Shown here in pieces: positions 26,127 to 34,272 of a stretch of 43,954 nt of DNA. Position 1 is the first letter of the stretch. Each line of letters opens with the position of its first letter. This DNA comes from Phenylobacterium sp. GTDB taxonomy: Bacteria > Pseudomonadota > Alphaproteobacteria > Caulobacterales > Caulobacteraceae. Position numbers and translations under genes: made by a program. Location of the stretch: contig NZ_JAICYI010000026.1 of NCBI RefSeq assembly GCF_025934275.1, positions 1-43,954 on the forward strand, given 5' to 3'. Below the pieces are notes generated by a model that searched no databases, had not been told where the DNA came from, and saw only the letters and a program-made list of their open reading frames with translations.

Positions 26127-27818
26127 ATGTCGCGCCAGCTCAGCTACGCCAAGGGCGCGGATCAGCCCCCGATCCTGGAGCACACCATCGGCGAGGCGCT
26201 CGCCATGGCTGCGGCGCGCTGGCCGCAGGCCGAGGCGCTGGTTTCGCGGCATCAGGACGTGCGCTGGACCTGGGCGGAGCTGCTGCAGAAGGCCGATGAC
26301 CTCGCCGCGGGACTGCTCGCCCTCGGCCTGGAGCCCGGCGACCGTGTCGGGGTCTGGGCGCCCAACTGCGCCGAGTGGACGCTCACCCAGTTCGCCACCG
26401 CCCGGGTCGGCCTGATCCAGGTCAACATCAATCCCGCCTACCGAGCCTCCGAGCTCGAATACACGCTGAACAAGGTGGGCGTGAAGGCGCTGGTCTGCGC
26501 CGAACGGTTCAAGACCAGCGACTACGTGGCCATGGTCGAGGCGCTGGCGCCGGAGATCGCCCGCGCCGCCCCCGGCTCGCTCGAGGCCGCGCGCGCGCCG
26601 CAGTTGCGCAGCGCCATCGTGATCGGCGAGGCGCCTCGCCCCGGCTGGTTCGGCTTCGAGGAAGTTGCGCAGCGGGGCGGCGCGGCGGAACGGGTCCGGG
26701 CGGCGGAGATCGCACGCGGCCTCGACCGCAATCAGCCGATCAACATCCAGTTCACGAGCGGCACCACGGGCCTGCCGAAGGGCGCGACGCTGTCCCACCG
26801 GAACATCCTGAACAACGGCTATTTCACCGGATTGGCGATGGGTCTGCATGAGGGCGACCGGCTGTGCATCCCGGTGCCGCTCTACCACTGCTTCGGCATG
26901 GTGATGGGCAACCTGGCGTGCTGTGTCCATGGCGCGACCATGGTCTATCCGGAAGCCGGCTTCGATCCGCTGGCGACGCTGGCGACGGTCGAGGCCGAGC
27001 GCTGCACCGCCCTCTACGGCGTGCCCACGATGTTCATCGCCGAACTGGAGCATCCGGAGTTCGAGCACTTCGACCTGAGGTCGCTGCGCACCGGCACCAT
27101 GGCCGGCTCGCCCTGTCCCATCGAGGTGATGAAGAAGGTCATCGAGCGCATGCACATGAAGGACGTGGGCATCGCCTACGGCATGACCGAGACGTCTCCG
27201 GTGAGCATGCAGACGTCGATCGACGATCGCATCGAGCGGCGCGTCTCCACGATCGGACGGGTGCAGCCGCACCTGGAGGTGAAGGTCGTCGACGCCGACG
27301 GCGAGATCGCGCCGGCGGGGACGCCGGGCGAGTTCTGCACGCGTGGCTACTCGGTGATGCTGGGCTACTGGGACGATCCGGAGAAGACCGCCGAGGCGGT
27401 CGACGCGGAGGGCTGGATGCACACCGGCGACCTCGCCACGCTCGACGCCCAGGGCTACGGCAACATCGTCGGGCGCATCAAGGACATGATCATCCGCGGC
27501 GGCGAGAACGTCTATCCGCGCGAGATCGAGGAGTTCCTGTTCCGCCATCCGAAGGTTGAGGACGTGCAGGTCGTGGGGGTGCCGGACGAGAAGTACGGGG
27601 AAGAGATCTGCGCCTGGGTGAAGCTGCGCGCCGGCGAGGCTTGCGAGGCGGAGGAGATCGTCGGCTTCTGCAAGCGCCAGATCGCCCATTACAAGGTCCC
27701 GCGCTACGTCCGCTTCGTCGAGGCGTTCCCGATGACGGTCACCGGGAAGATTCAGAAGTTCGAGATCCGCCAGGCGATGATTGCGGAGCTCGGGCTCAAG
27801 GAGATGGCGACGGCCTGA
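26127..27818 (+). CDS. Acyl-CoA synthetase (AMP-forming)
   Basis: A 563-residue fatty-acid-type ligase. [18 protein letters not shown] (about residues 214-231) is the P-loop, YGMTETSPV the adenine site, GYWDDPEKT and HTGDLATLD the hinge region, and [14 protein letters not shown] ends with the catalytic lysine. The overall form is that of medium- to long-chain fatty acyl-CoA synthetases. The start is unambiguous: AGAGGAGGT lies six bases before the ATG at 26127. It is transcribed alone or with the SDR at 28086, separated by 267 bases containing a hairpin at 27821-27840 and otherwise nothing I can name. Confidence 0.92.
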   Translation: MSRQLSYAKGADQPPILEHTIGEALAMAAARWPQAEALVSRHQDVRWTWAELLQKADDLAAGLLALGLEPGDRVGVWAPNCAEWTLTQFATARVGLIQVNINPAYRASELEYTLNKVGVKALVCAERFKTSDYVAMVEALAPEIARAAPGSLEAARAPQLRSAIVIGEAPRPGWFGFEEVAQRGGAAERVRAAEIARGLDRNQPINIQFTSGTTGLPKGATLSHRNILNNGYFTGLAMGLHEGDRLCIPVPLYHCFGMVMGNLACCVHGATMVYPEAGFDPLATLATVEAERCTALYGVPTMFIAELEHPEFEHFDLRSLRTGTMAGSPCPIEVMKKVIERMHMKDVGIAYGMTETSPVSMQTSIDDRIERRVSTIGRVQPHLEVKVVDADGEIAPAGTPGEFCTRGYSVMLGYWDDPEKTAEAVDAEGWMHTGDLATLDAQGYGNIVGRIKDMIIRGGENVYPREIEEFLFRHPKVEDVQVVGVPDEKYGEEICAWVKLRAGEACEAEEIVGFCKRQIAHYKVPRYVRFVEAFPMTVTGKIQKFEIRQAMIAELGLKEMATA

Positions 27819-27820
27819 AA

Positions 27821-27840
27821 GCCTTGACCTCGCTCAAGGC
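27821..27840 (+). terminator. Possible terminator hairpin after the acyl-CoA synthetase
   Basis: GCCTTGA at 27821-27827 and TCAAGGC at 27834-27840 are perfect inverted arms with a six-base loop, starting two bases after the stop codon. There is no T-run, so termination is a guess. The remaining 245 bases to the next gene show no other structure or gene. Confidence 0.35.
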
Positions 27841-28085
27841 GCTCGCGCTCGAGCAGGCCCGCGCGCTCGCCAGGGCGCGGCGCAGGGCGGGCGGGCTCGC
27901 CGCGGTCGTCCTCGACGCGGCCCGGTCAACGAATTCGCCTTCGTGGCGGAAGGCCCCCCAGCGGCCGCTGCGCGCCTGGATCATTCCGCGACCCCTCTCC
28001 GTCGTCTGTCAGGCCTGACGGAATCGCTCGACTGACGCGGCGGTGAGGCGCCACCACTGGGCCGCACGAGACGCGGAGGCGGGCG

Positions 28086-28826
28086 ATGAGCGATCCCCTG
28101 TTCGACCTTTCCGGCAAGATCGCCCTGGTCACGGGCGGCAGCCGCGGCCTGGGGCTGCAGATGGTCCGCGCCTTTGCGCAGCGGGGCGCCGACGTCGTCG
28201 TCACCAGCCGCAAGATCGAGGCCTGCGAGGCGGCGGCCGAAGAGGTGCGGGCGATGGGGCGGCGCGCGCTGGCGCATGCCGCGCATGCCGCCAAGTGGGG
28301 CGAGATCGACCTCCTGATGGCGGCCGCCTACGCGGAGTTCGGGCGCATTGACATCCTGGTCAACAACGCCGGCATGTCGCCGGCCATGGCCTCGCACGAG
28401 GTGACCGAGCAGCTGTTCGACAGTGTCGTCGGCCTGAACTTCAAGGGCCCGTTCCGGCTCGCCGCCCAGGTCGGCCGGCGGATGGCGCAAGGCGACGGCG
28501 GCGTGATCATCAACGTCTCCTCGATCGCGGCGCTGACGCCGAGCCCGGGCGTCGTGCCCTATTCGGGGGCGAAGGCGGCGCTGAACGCCATGACCGTTTC
28601 GCTGGCCCGCGAGTACGCGCCCAAGGTGCGGGTGAACGCGATCTGCGCCGGACCCTTCCTCACCGACATCGCCAAGGCCTGGCCGCCCGAGGCGCGCGAG
28701 CGGTCGAGCAACGCCCTGGGGCGGCCCGGGAAGCCCGAGGAGGTGGTGACGACCGCGCTCTATCTGGCGAGCCCGGCGTCGTCCTTCACCACCGGAGCGG
28801 TGATCCGCGTCGACGGCGGAGCCTAA
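28086..28826 (+). CDS. FabG-like short-chain dehydrogenase/reductase
   Basis: A 246-residue classical SDR: TGGSRGLG at 16-23, NNAG at 93-96, Ser146, Tyr159 and Lys163 as the catalytic set, and a C-terminal IRVDGGA. Arg42 after the second strand (VVTSRK) favours NADP(H). The substrate is unknown; FabG-type ketoacyl or xenobiotic alcohol/ketone reduction are typical. GGAGG lies seven bases before the ATG. The stop codon overlaps the stop of the converging amidohydrolase by four bases. Confidence 0.9.
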   Translation: MSDPLFDLSGKIALVTGGSRGLGLQMVRAFAQRGADVVVTSRKIEACEAAAEEVRAMGRRALAHAAHAAKWGEIDLLMAAAYAEFGRIDILVNNAGMSPAMASHEVTEQLFDSVVGLNFKGPFRLAAQVGRRMAQGDGGVIINVSSIAALTPSPGVVPYSGAKAALNAMTVSLAREYAPKVRVNAICAGPFLTDIAKAWPPEARERSSNALGRPGKPEEVVTTALYLASPASSFTTGAVIRVDGGA

Positions 28827-30190
28827 GCCGGCCAGACGCGACGGCCGTCCACGATCGTGGCCGCGACCAGCTCGGCCGAGGGGCTGGCGAGCGCCTGGGC
28901 GAGCGGAACCTTCAGCAGGCAGAGGTCGGCGGCGGCGCCCACCGCGATGCGGCGGGCCGGGCCGCCGGGATCGGCGGGCTCGCCGAGATAGAGGCCGAGC
29001 GCCGACACCGGTCCGACCTGCTCGGCGGGGCCGATCACGCGCCCGCCTCTCGTGCGGCGCGAGACAGCGGTCGCCATGGCGGCCCAGGGATCGGACGCGC
29101 CATAGGGGGCGTCGGAGCTGCCGGCCACCGGCACGCCGGCGGCCAGCAGCGTGGCGCAGCGGTAGAGGTCCGGCTGCTCGTCCGACGAGACCTCGGCGGC
29201 GTAGCGATCGCCGCGGTCGCGGATGAAGATCGACTGGGTGACGACGGCCAGGCGGAGCCTTTGGATCTCGCCGATGGCGGCGGCCGGGATCATCCCGCCG
29301 TGCTCGATGCGGTCGCCGTGGCGGGCGCCTGCCGCCTCGAAGGCCGCCAGCGTCAGGGCGAGCTCCGCGGCGGTGACGCAATGGACGGCGGTGGCGCGGC
29401 CAATCTGGCGAGCCTCGGCGATCCAGCCGGCGAACGCTTCGACCGGCGGCAGGTCATGCTCGTCCAGCAGCACCTTCTTCGGTCCGACGGCGAAGGCGCG
29501 GTCCTCCGGCGCCGTCAGGGGACCGGCGCTCATCAGGGTCAGGTGCTGGGGCAGTTCGGCCGCGCGATGGGCGTCAGCCAGGCGCGCAGCGGCGGCAGCG
29601 TCGGTGCTGACGGTCGCGTCGGTCAGGTGGGTGATCCCGTAGCCGGCGAGGCGGCGCCCCACAGCCCCGAGCGGCGGCGGCTCGGCCCCGATCCGTTCGC
29701 GCAGCCAGGCGTCGCCGCGCCAGACGCGGCCGCTCGGTTCGACGAACGCGGGGAGGGGGGCGCCCTCCCGCACAGCGGCGAGCGCAGCGCTGTTCAGCAC
29801 CCACAGCGCGCCGGTCTGGTGCTGCACGCGCAGCCGGTGATCCGGCGCGAGCGCATCGAGCTGCTCGCGGGTCAGATCGCCCGCCATCCGCTCGTGGTAG
29901 CCGACGGCGCGGATCCAGGCGCCGGGCGGCCGCTGCGCGGCCGCGGCCGCAATTCGGGCGGCCACGTCGCTGGCCTTGCGGGCGTCGTTCAGGTCGACGG
30001 AGCCCGCCTGGGCGGCGAGGCCGTACAGGTGGATGTGGTGGTCGGCAAGGCCAGGAATCAGCGCCCCGCCGCCCCCGTCGATCTCCTCGCTGTCGCGCGG
30101 GAACCCTGGCCCGATCGCGGCGATCCGGCCTCCTTCCAGACGCACGTCGAGGCCGGTCTGGGCGTCCACCTCCACGTTGCGCAGGATCAT
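28823..30190 (-). CDS. Amidohydrolase family protein (YtcJ-like)
   Basis: A 455-residue metal-dependent hydrolase with a small beta-sandwich (start and end) and a TIM barrel. Metal-site motifs seen are ADHHIHLYG near residue 50, AVHCVTAAE, DRIEHGGM and SSDAPYG. This order, including the long insertion after the HxH, suits the amidohydrolase-3/YtcJ group; the substrate (amide, imide or N-acyl) is not predictable. The ATG at 30190 overlaps the CoA-transferase stop as ATGA; further upstream the frame is open but is only the shadow of that gene. As the last gene of the permuted-CoA-enzyme operon it may release an amine or acid for activation (inference). Confidence 0.87.
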   Translation of the reverse strand: MILRNVEVDAQTGLDVRLEGGRIAAIGPGFPRDSEEIDGGGGALIPGLADHHIHLYGLAAQAGSVDLNDARKASDVAARIAAAAAQRPPGAWIRAVGYHERMAGDLTREQLDALAPDHRLRVQHQTGALWVLNSAALAAVREGAPLPAFVEPSGRVWRGDAWLRERIGAEPPPLGAVGRRLAGYGITHLTDATVSTDAAAAARLADAHRAAELPQHLTLMSAGPLTAPEDRAFAVGPKKVLLDEHDLPPVEAFAGWIAEARQIGRATAVHCVTAAELALTLAAFEAAGARHGDRIEHGGMIPAAAIGEIQRLRLAVVTQSIFIRDRGDRYAAEVSSDEQPDLYRCATLLAAGVPVAGSSDAPYGASDPWAAMATAVSRRTRGGRVIGPAEQVGPVSALGLYLGEPADPGGPARRIAVGAAADLCLLKVPLAQALASPSAELVAATIVDGRRVWPA

Positions 30191-31206
30191 GCGCTCGCCC
30201 TGAGCCCGCAGAGCGCGCCCGCCGCGGCGGCCGAGCGGGCGAGGGCTGCGTCGACCAGGAGGCCGCCGCCGGCTTCGAGCGCCTGCAAGGCGCCCGCGGC
30301 CGCGGCGAGGCCGGTGACCGGATCGGCCAGGGCGTCGCCCAGGAACCGAGGCGCGCCGCCCTCCCAGCCGACCAGGCCGCCGGCCGCCGCGGCGTCGTCG
30401 CCGAAGGCCACGCGATTGGCGCCCGGCCCCGTCCAGCCGTAGCCGGTGATGGCGACCCAGACGAGGCCCGGCTTCTCCGCCATCAGCGTTTCGACGGCGA
30501 GGCCGAGCGAGGCGAGGCCGCGCGGACGGGCGCCCGTGATCACCACGTCGGCGGCGAGGATCGTCTCGCGCAACCGCCCCCGGCCTTCCCGCGTCGTGAA
30601 GTCGAAGGCGAGCTCGGCCTTGCGTCCGTTCAGCCGCTGGAAGAACTCCGGCGTCGACTGGCGGGTCGGGTCGGGACGTCGCGGACTCTCGATCTTGGTC
30701 ACCGCGCAGCCGGCCGCCGCCAGGATCGCGCCGCACATCGGCCCGGCCCACAGGGCGGAGAGATCGACCACCCTCGGCGTTGCGGGTCGGGCGGCGGCGG
30801 GCCCGAGGCGGATCAGCGGCGCGTGAAGCCTCTCACAGACCACCTCGCCCACGCCAGCCGCGGGAATGCCGAGAAGCGCCGCATCGGCGATCATCCCGCG
30901 CCAGGGGCGGGTGCGGGCGGCCTCGGCGATCGCCGGCCAGGGCTCCGCGCCCACGTCGCCCCCGAGCCAGGCGGGAACCAGCTCCTGGTCCTCCTCGCGC
31001 GCCAGGTTCGCCGCGATCCAGCCGTCGGCGGCCTCGATCAGCCGGGCCGCCCCGTTCGGCGAGACGCGTCCGGGCTCAGCGAGCGGCAACACGCCGGCCC
31101 GATCGCTGATCCGCATCGCGCCGACATCGACCCTTCGGCCGAAGGCGGCCGTCAGGCGGCCGATCTCGGCGCCCAGCTGCGCCAGCGCCGGGCCGATCGG
31201 GTTCAC
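30187..31206 (-). CDS. Class III CoA-transferase (CaiB/BaiF-like) with permuted order
   Basis: A 339-residue protein, shorter than the usual 380-430. Residues about 146-339 match the N-terminal half of CaiB/BaiF enzymes: VVDLSALWAGPMCG, VTKIESPRRPDPTR, FFQRLNGRKAELAFD, GYGWTGPGANRVAFGDDAAA. Residues about 55-125 (ADGWIAANLAREED, LLGIPAAGVGEV) look like the segment normally at the C-terminus. The aspartate of the YD nucleophile motif seems shifted by one (FGDD). It starts with GTG at 31206, overlapping the crotonase stop as GTGA, and its own stop overlaps the amidohydrolase start. The expected role is exchanging CoA between acids; activity is uncertain. Confidence 0.82.
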   Translation of the reverse strand: MNPIGPALAQLGAEIGRLTAAFGRRVDVGAMRISDRAGVLPLAEPGRVSPNGAARLIEAADGWIAANLAREEDQELVPAWLGGDVGAEPWPAIAEAARTRPWRGMIADAALLGIPAAGVGEVVCERLHAPLIRLGPAAARPATPRVVDLSALWAGPMCGAILAAAGCAVTKIESPRRPDPTRQSTPEFFQRLNGRKAELAFDFTTREGRGRLRETILAADVVITGARPRGLASLGLAVETLMAEKPGLVWVAITGYGWTGPGANRVAFGDDAAAAGGLVGWEGGAPRFLGDALADPVTGLAAAAGALQALEAGGGLLVDAALARSAAAAGALCGLRASA

Positions 31207-32192
31207 GGCGCGATCCGATCGTCGACCAGCTTCCAGGCCAACGCTGTTTCGAGGCGCAACTCCGCGCCGGAGATCGCCAGGTAGCAGGCGCGGTGACGGC
31301 CGATGCGACGCGGGATGGTCGCCGTGCCGCCGGCGCCGGGAATCAAGCCCATCGAGACCTCGGGCAGCCGGAAGACGGCGTCCTCGGCCGCGATGACGCG
31401 CGCCGCGGCCGCCGGCACCTCGATGCCGGCGCCGATGCAGGCGCCGTGCAGGCGCGAGGTCATTCGGCTTCCGAGATCATGGACCAGACGGGCGGGCGAG
31501 CGCAGGGAGCGGATCAGGTGGGCTTGGCCGGGGTCCTCGGCCGAGCCGAACTCAGCGAGATCACCCCCCGCGCTGAACGCTGGCCCGTCGCCGCGCAGGA
31601 TGACCGGCGGCGCGTCGGGATGGTCGCGGGCGAAGGTCAGCGCCTCACAGAGCTCGTCGCGCATGGCCGCGTCGAAGGCGTTGCGCGCCGCCGGGCGGGC
31701 GAGCCGGATCAGGATCGCCTGGCCGTCCGGTTCGATGCGGACGCGAGGGGCGGCCGGTTCGTCGCGCCGCCGCGGCGGGTTGGCGGCCCGCCAGGCGCGG
31801 AACTCGCGCGAGGCCAGCAGCATGGAGTAGGCGAAGGATTCCAGGGCGAGCGCGTGGTCGAACGCGAGCGCCAGGGTGGCGCGGAACACCTGCGCGGCCA
31901 CGGCTGTGGCGAGCGGCTGCCGCTCGACGACCGCGGATAGGCTCTCGAGCGCCGTCTCGAGCGCCTCCGGCCCGCAACCCACCCACGGCATCGGGGCCGA
32001 CGCTTCCGCTGAGAGCAGGATATCGAACGGCTCGAGCCCGCCGGTCGGGCGCACGCCGTGGCGATGCACGCCGATCCGCACGACGCCAGGTCCTGGCGGG
32101 TGCGGCGCGACCGGGCCGTCGGAGAGATCGCTGACGCTCATTCCGGCGCCGCCCAGCGCGATGAGATCGGAGAGCGCGCCGGCGGCGGCCAC
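31203..32192 (-). CDS. Enoyl-CoA hydratase/isomerase (crotonase) with permuted order
   Basis: A 329-residue crotonase. Residues about 150-329 contain the core: RPAARNAFDAAM, the oxyanion-hole segments GPAFSAGGDLAEFG and HGACIGAGIEVP, and LPEVSMGLIPGAGG. The protein ends at LVDDRIAP, where ordinary crotonases still have about 60 residues of helices. A segment resembling those helices (PLATAVAAQVFRATL, ALESFAYSMLLASREFRAW) lies at about 92-137, ahead of the core. The crotonase glutamates are partly kept (PEVSMG). The GTG at 32192 starts seven bases after the ligase stop; an ATG at 32141 is an alternative. Hydration or isomerisation of an acyl-CoA made by the upstream ligase is the natural inference. 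Confidence 0.82.
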   Translation of the reverse strand: MAAAGALSDLIALGGAGMSVSDLSDGPVAPHPPGPGVVRIGVHRHGVRPTGGLEPFDILLSAEASAPMPWVGCGPEALETALESLSAVVERQPLATAVAAQVFRATLALAFDHALALESFAYSMLLASREFRAWRAANPPRRRDEPAAPRVRIEPDGQAILIRLARPAARNAFDAAMRDELCEALTFARDHPDAPPVILRGDGPAFSAGGDLAEFGSAEDPGQAHLIRSLRSPARLVHDLGSRMTSRLHGACIGAGIEVPAAAARVIAAEDAVFRLPEVSMGLIPGAGGTATIPRRIGRHRACYLAISGAELRLETALAWKLVDDRIAP

Positions 32193-32198
32193 GGGCGG

Positions 32199-33707
32199 TC
32201 AGGCCGACGCGGGCTGCTTGGCCGGCCCGGAGAACTCCGCCTTCAGCTGCCGGCGGAGCAGCTTGCCCGTGTCGTTGTAGGGAAGGGCGTCGCGGAAGGC
32301 CCAGACCTCCGGTGTCTTGGTGGAACGCAGGCGGGCCCGGACCCACCCGGCGAGATCGTCCGTGGACGGCCTGGCGTCCTTCGGCACGACCACCGCGGCG
32401 ACCGTCTCGCCCCACTCCTTGTCCGGCGTCCCGAACACCGCGACGTCGGCGACCGCCGGGTGGGCGCGCAGAACGTCCTCGATCTCGCCCGGGGAGATGT
32501 TCTCCCCGCCGCGCACGATCACGTCGTCCAGCCGGCCTTCCAGGAAGAGATAGCCGTCGGCGTCCATCCAGCCGCCATCGTTGGTGGCGAACCAGCCTTC
32601 GCCGTCGACGAGGGTCTTGCCGGCGTATTCGCCGGAGACCTGGTCGCCTCGCACATACACCTCGCCGGACTGGCCGGGCGGCAGCACCTCGCCGTGAGGC
32701 CCCCGGATCTCGACGTCCAGGAAGGGCAGGGGCTTGCCGACCGAGCCCAGCCGGCGGCGGACCTCCGGATCGGAGGAGCGGACCGCTTCCCAATGATCTT
32801 CGGGGCCCAGGATCGAAATCGTCGAGGAGGTCTCGGTCAGCCCGTAGGCGTTGGCGAAGCCAACGTGCGGCAGCAGCCTCATGGCGCGCTCGATGACCGG
32901 CAGCGGCATGCGCCCGCCGCCGTAGGAGATCGCTTTCAGCTTGGGCAGGCTTTCGCCCGTCTTCTCGAGCACGTCGAGGATCCGGCCCAGCATGGTGGGA
33001 ACCACCATTGCATGGGTGATCGCCTCCTCGGCCGCGGTGGCGACCCAGGTCTCGGGGGTGAAGGTGTCGAGGTGGACGATGCGGCGACCCGAGTAGACCC
33101 CGGTCAGGATCGCGGACACTCCGGCGATGTGATAGGGCGGCACGCTGACCAGCGCGGCCTCATCCTCTTCCGACGCCAGGAACTCCACCGTCGAGATGAC
33201 ATAGGAGGTGAGATTGCGGTGCCTGAGGATGGCGGCCTTCGGCTCGCCGGTGGTGCCGCTGGTGAACAGCAGCACGCCGATGTCGTGGTCCTCGTCGAAC
33301 TGGGCGTCCGAGTGGCCCGACGCGTTGCAGGCGATCTCGAATTCGGAGCGGGTCACGACGGCGACGCCCGCGGGCTTGCCGATCCGGCCGGCCATGTCGT
33401 CGTCGACGATGGCGACCGAAGGTGCGGTGCGGGCGAGCAGCTTCTGCAGGTCGGCGTCCGGCAGCCGGTAGTTCAGCGGCGCGAACGGCTTGGCCAGCAT
33501 GCCGGCGGCGAACAGCGCGATCGGCAGCGCCGTCCCGTTGAGGCCCAGGAACACCACTGTGCCCGCGCCCTTGCCCTGCAGCCATTCGGCCGCGTGGTGC
33601 GCGCGGCGGCGGACCTCGTGGAAGGTCAGGCCGTCACGTCGGCGGCCGAGCGCCAGGCGATCCGGCGCCGCGTCGGCCATCATGTCGAGGAGGAGGGCCG
33701 TGTGCAT
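32199..33707 (-). CDS. Acyl-CoA ligase (AMP-forming)
   Basis: A 502-residue ANL enzyme, compact for the family. The P-loop is LLFTSGTTGEPKAAIL (about 147-162), the adenine site NAYGLTETSS, the hinge EGRLDDVIVRGGENISPGE, and the catalytic lysine is in YNDTGKLLRR. It would commit a carboxylic acid to the pathway by making its CoA thioester; an alicyclic, branched or aromatic acid is possible but not shown. It begins at the ATG at 33707, six bases after the small two-Cys gene, and leads into the crotonase gene. The tight spacing places it in the five-gene operon 34022-28823. Confidence 0.9.
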   Translation of the reverse strand: MHTALLLDMMADAAPDRLALGRRRDGLTFHEVRRRAHHAAEWLQGKGAGTVVFLGLNGTALPIALFAAGMLAKPFAPLNYRLPDADLQKLLARTAPSVAIVDDDMAGRIGKPAGVAVVTRSEFEIACNASGHSDAQFDEDHDIGVLLFTSGTTGEPKAAILRHRNLTSYVISTVEFLASEEDEAALVSVPPYHIAGVSAILTGVYSGRRIVHLDTFTPETWVATAAEEAITHAMVVPTMLGRILDVLEKTGESLPKLKAISYGGGRMPLPVIERAMRLLPHVGFANAYGLTETSSTISILGPEDHWEAVRSSDPEVRRRLGSVGKPLPFLDVEIRGPHGEVLPPGQSGEVYVRGDQVSGEYAGKTLVDGEGWFATNDGGWMDADGYLFLEGRLDDVIVRGGENISPGEIEDVLRAHPAVADVAVFGTPDKEWGETVAAVVVPKDARPSTDDLAGWVRARLRSTKTPEVWAFRDALPYNDTGKLLRRQLKAEFSGPAKQPASA

Positions 33708-33713
33708 CGGCGG

Positions 33714-34022
33714 TCAGTCCGACGCGGGCAGCTTCTTGGCTTCCTTCGCGCCGATCGGGCGGCCGCCCACGGAGAGCGTCCCGGCCCCGGCTTTGACACA
33801 GAGCACCTCGAGGCCGGTCTCGTCGTCGGCGTAGCGCTTGCCCATCTGGCTGCCCTCGGCGAAGTCGGGCGAGAGGGTCTTGCCCTCCGGCTTGGATTCG
33901 GCGTTGGGGACCATGGGGTAGCCGCCGCAGCGCAGGTCGGCCTCGGTCTTGGGCGGCCGCACGACCACGACCTCGGTGTCGCAGACAGCACTCTTCCAGC
34001 GGGATCCGGGCTTCAACTCCAT
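33714..34022 (-). CDS. Small two-cysteine protein of acyl-CoA operon
   Basis: A 102-residue soluble protein, first gene of the operon. I cannot assign a family. It begins MELKPGSRWKSAVCDTEV and has a second cysteine in DLRCGGYPM, 17 residues after the first. Both Cys with nearby Gly and Pro could form a disulfide or a metal/thiol site. The C-terminal half contains GLEVLCVKAGAGTLSVGG with a third Cys. GGAAGGAG lies just before the ATG. A similar short protein next to acyl-CoA ligases is familiar to me from other actinobacterial or sphingomonad operons, but I cannot confirm it here. Confidence 0.7.
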   Translation of the reverse strand: MELKPGSRWKSAVCDTEVVVVRPPKTEADLRCGGYPMVPNAESKPEGKTLSPDFAEGSQMGKRYADDETGLEVLCVKAGAGTLSVGGRPIGAKEAKKLPASD

Positions 34023-34231
34023 GGGCTCACTCCTTCCCCTCCGGCCGCGCCGGCTTCCCTGCGTGCGAACGCGATCGGCGCGCGCAGGCTCCCGGCGTCT
34101 CCGGCTGCAATTCGCCGCTCCTTATACATAGCGGCCTGCGCGCCGCCAGACCAATGCCGCCGGCCGGTGGCCTCGGCGCTGGCCGGGCCCTCACGCGCTT
34201 AAGGTTTATTAGCCCCCCGTCACTAAGACTG

Positions 34232-34261
34232 CTGGTCCAACGGCGGCAAGCGGCGGACCAG
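34232..34261. promoter_or_regulatory. Inverted repeat before the GH16 gene
   Basis: CTGGTCC at 34232-34238 and GGACCAG at 34255-34261 pair perfectly around a 16-base spacer and end 11 bases before the start codon at 34273, overlapping the region of the GGGGA ribosome site. It may be an operator or a leader hairpin restricting translation. The other 200 or so bases between 34023 and 34231 show no gene; an AT-richer patch lies at about 34199-34212. Confidence 0.35.
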
Positions 34262-34272
34262 TCGGGGATAGT

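Noticed and set aside
32058..34202. 714-codon plus-strand open frame opposite the acyl-CoA operon
   Set aside because: Composition is typical of antisense frames (Arg/Asp/Gly/His-rich, repeated VGD/RAG patterns), and the minus-strand ligase and small protein are clear.
34199..34212. TTAA-like pair resembling a CtrA cell-cycle binding site before the GH16 gene
   Set aside because: The spacing is six bases and the second half is TTAG, so it does not match TTAA-N7-TTAA.
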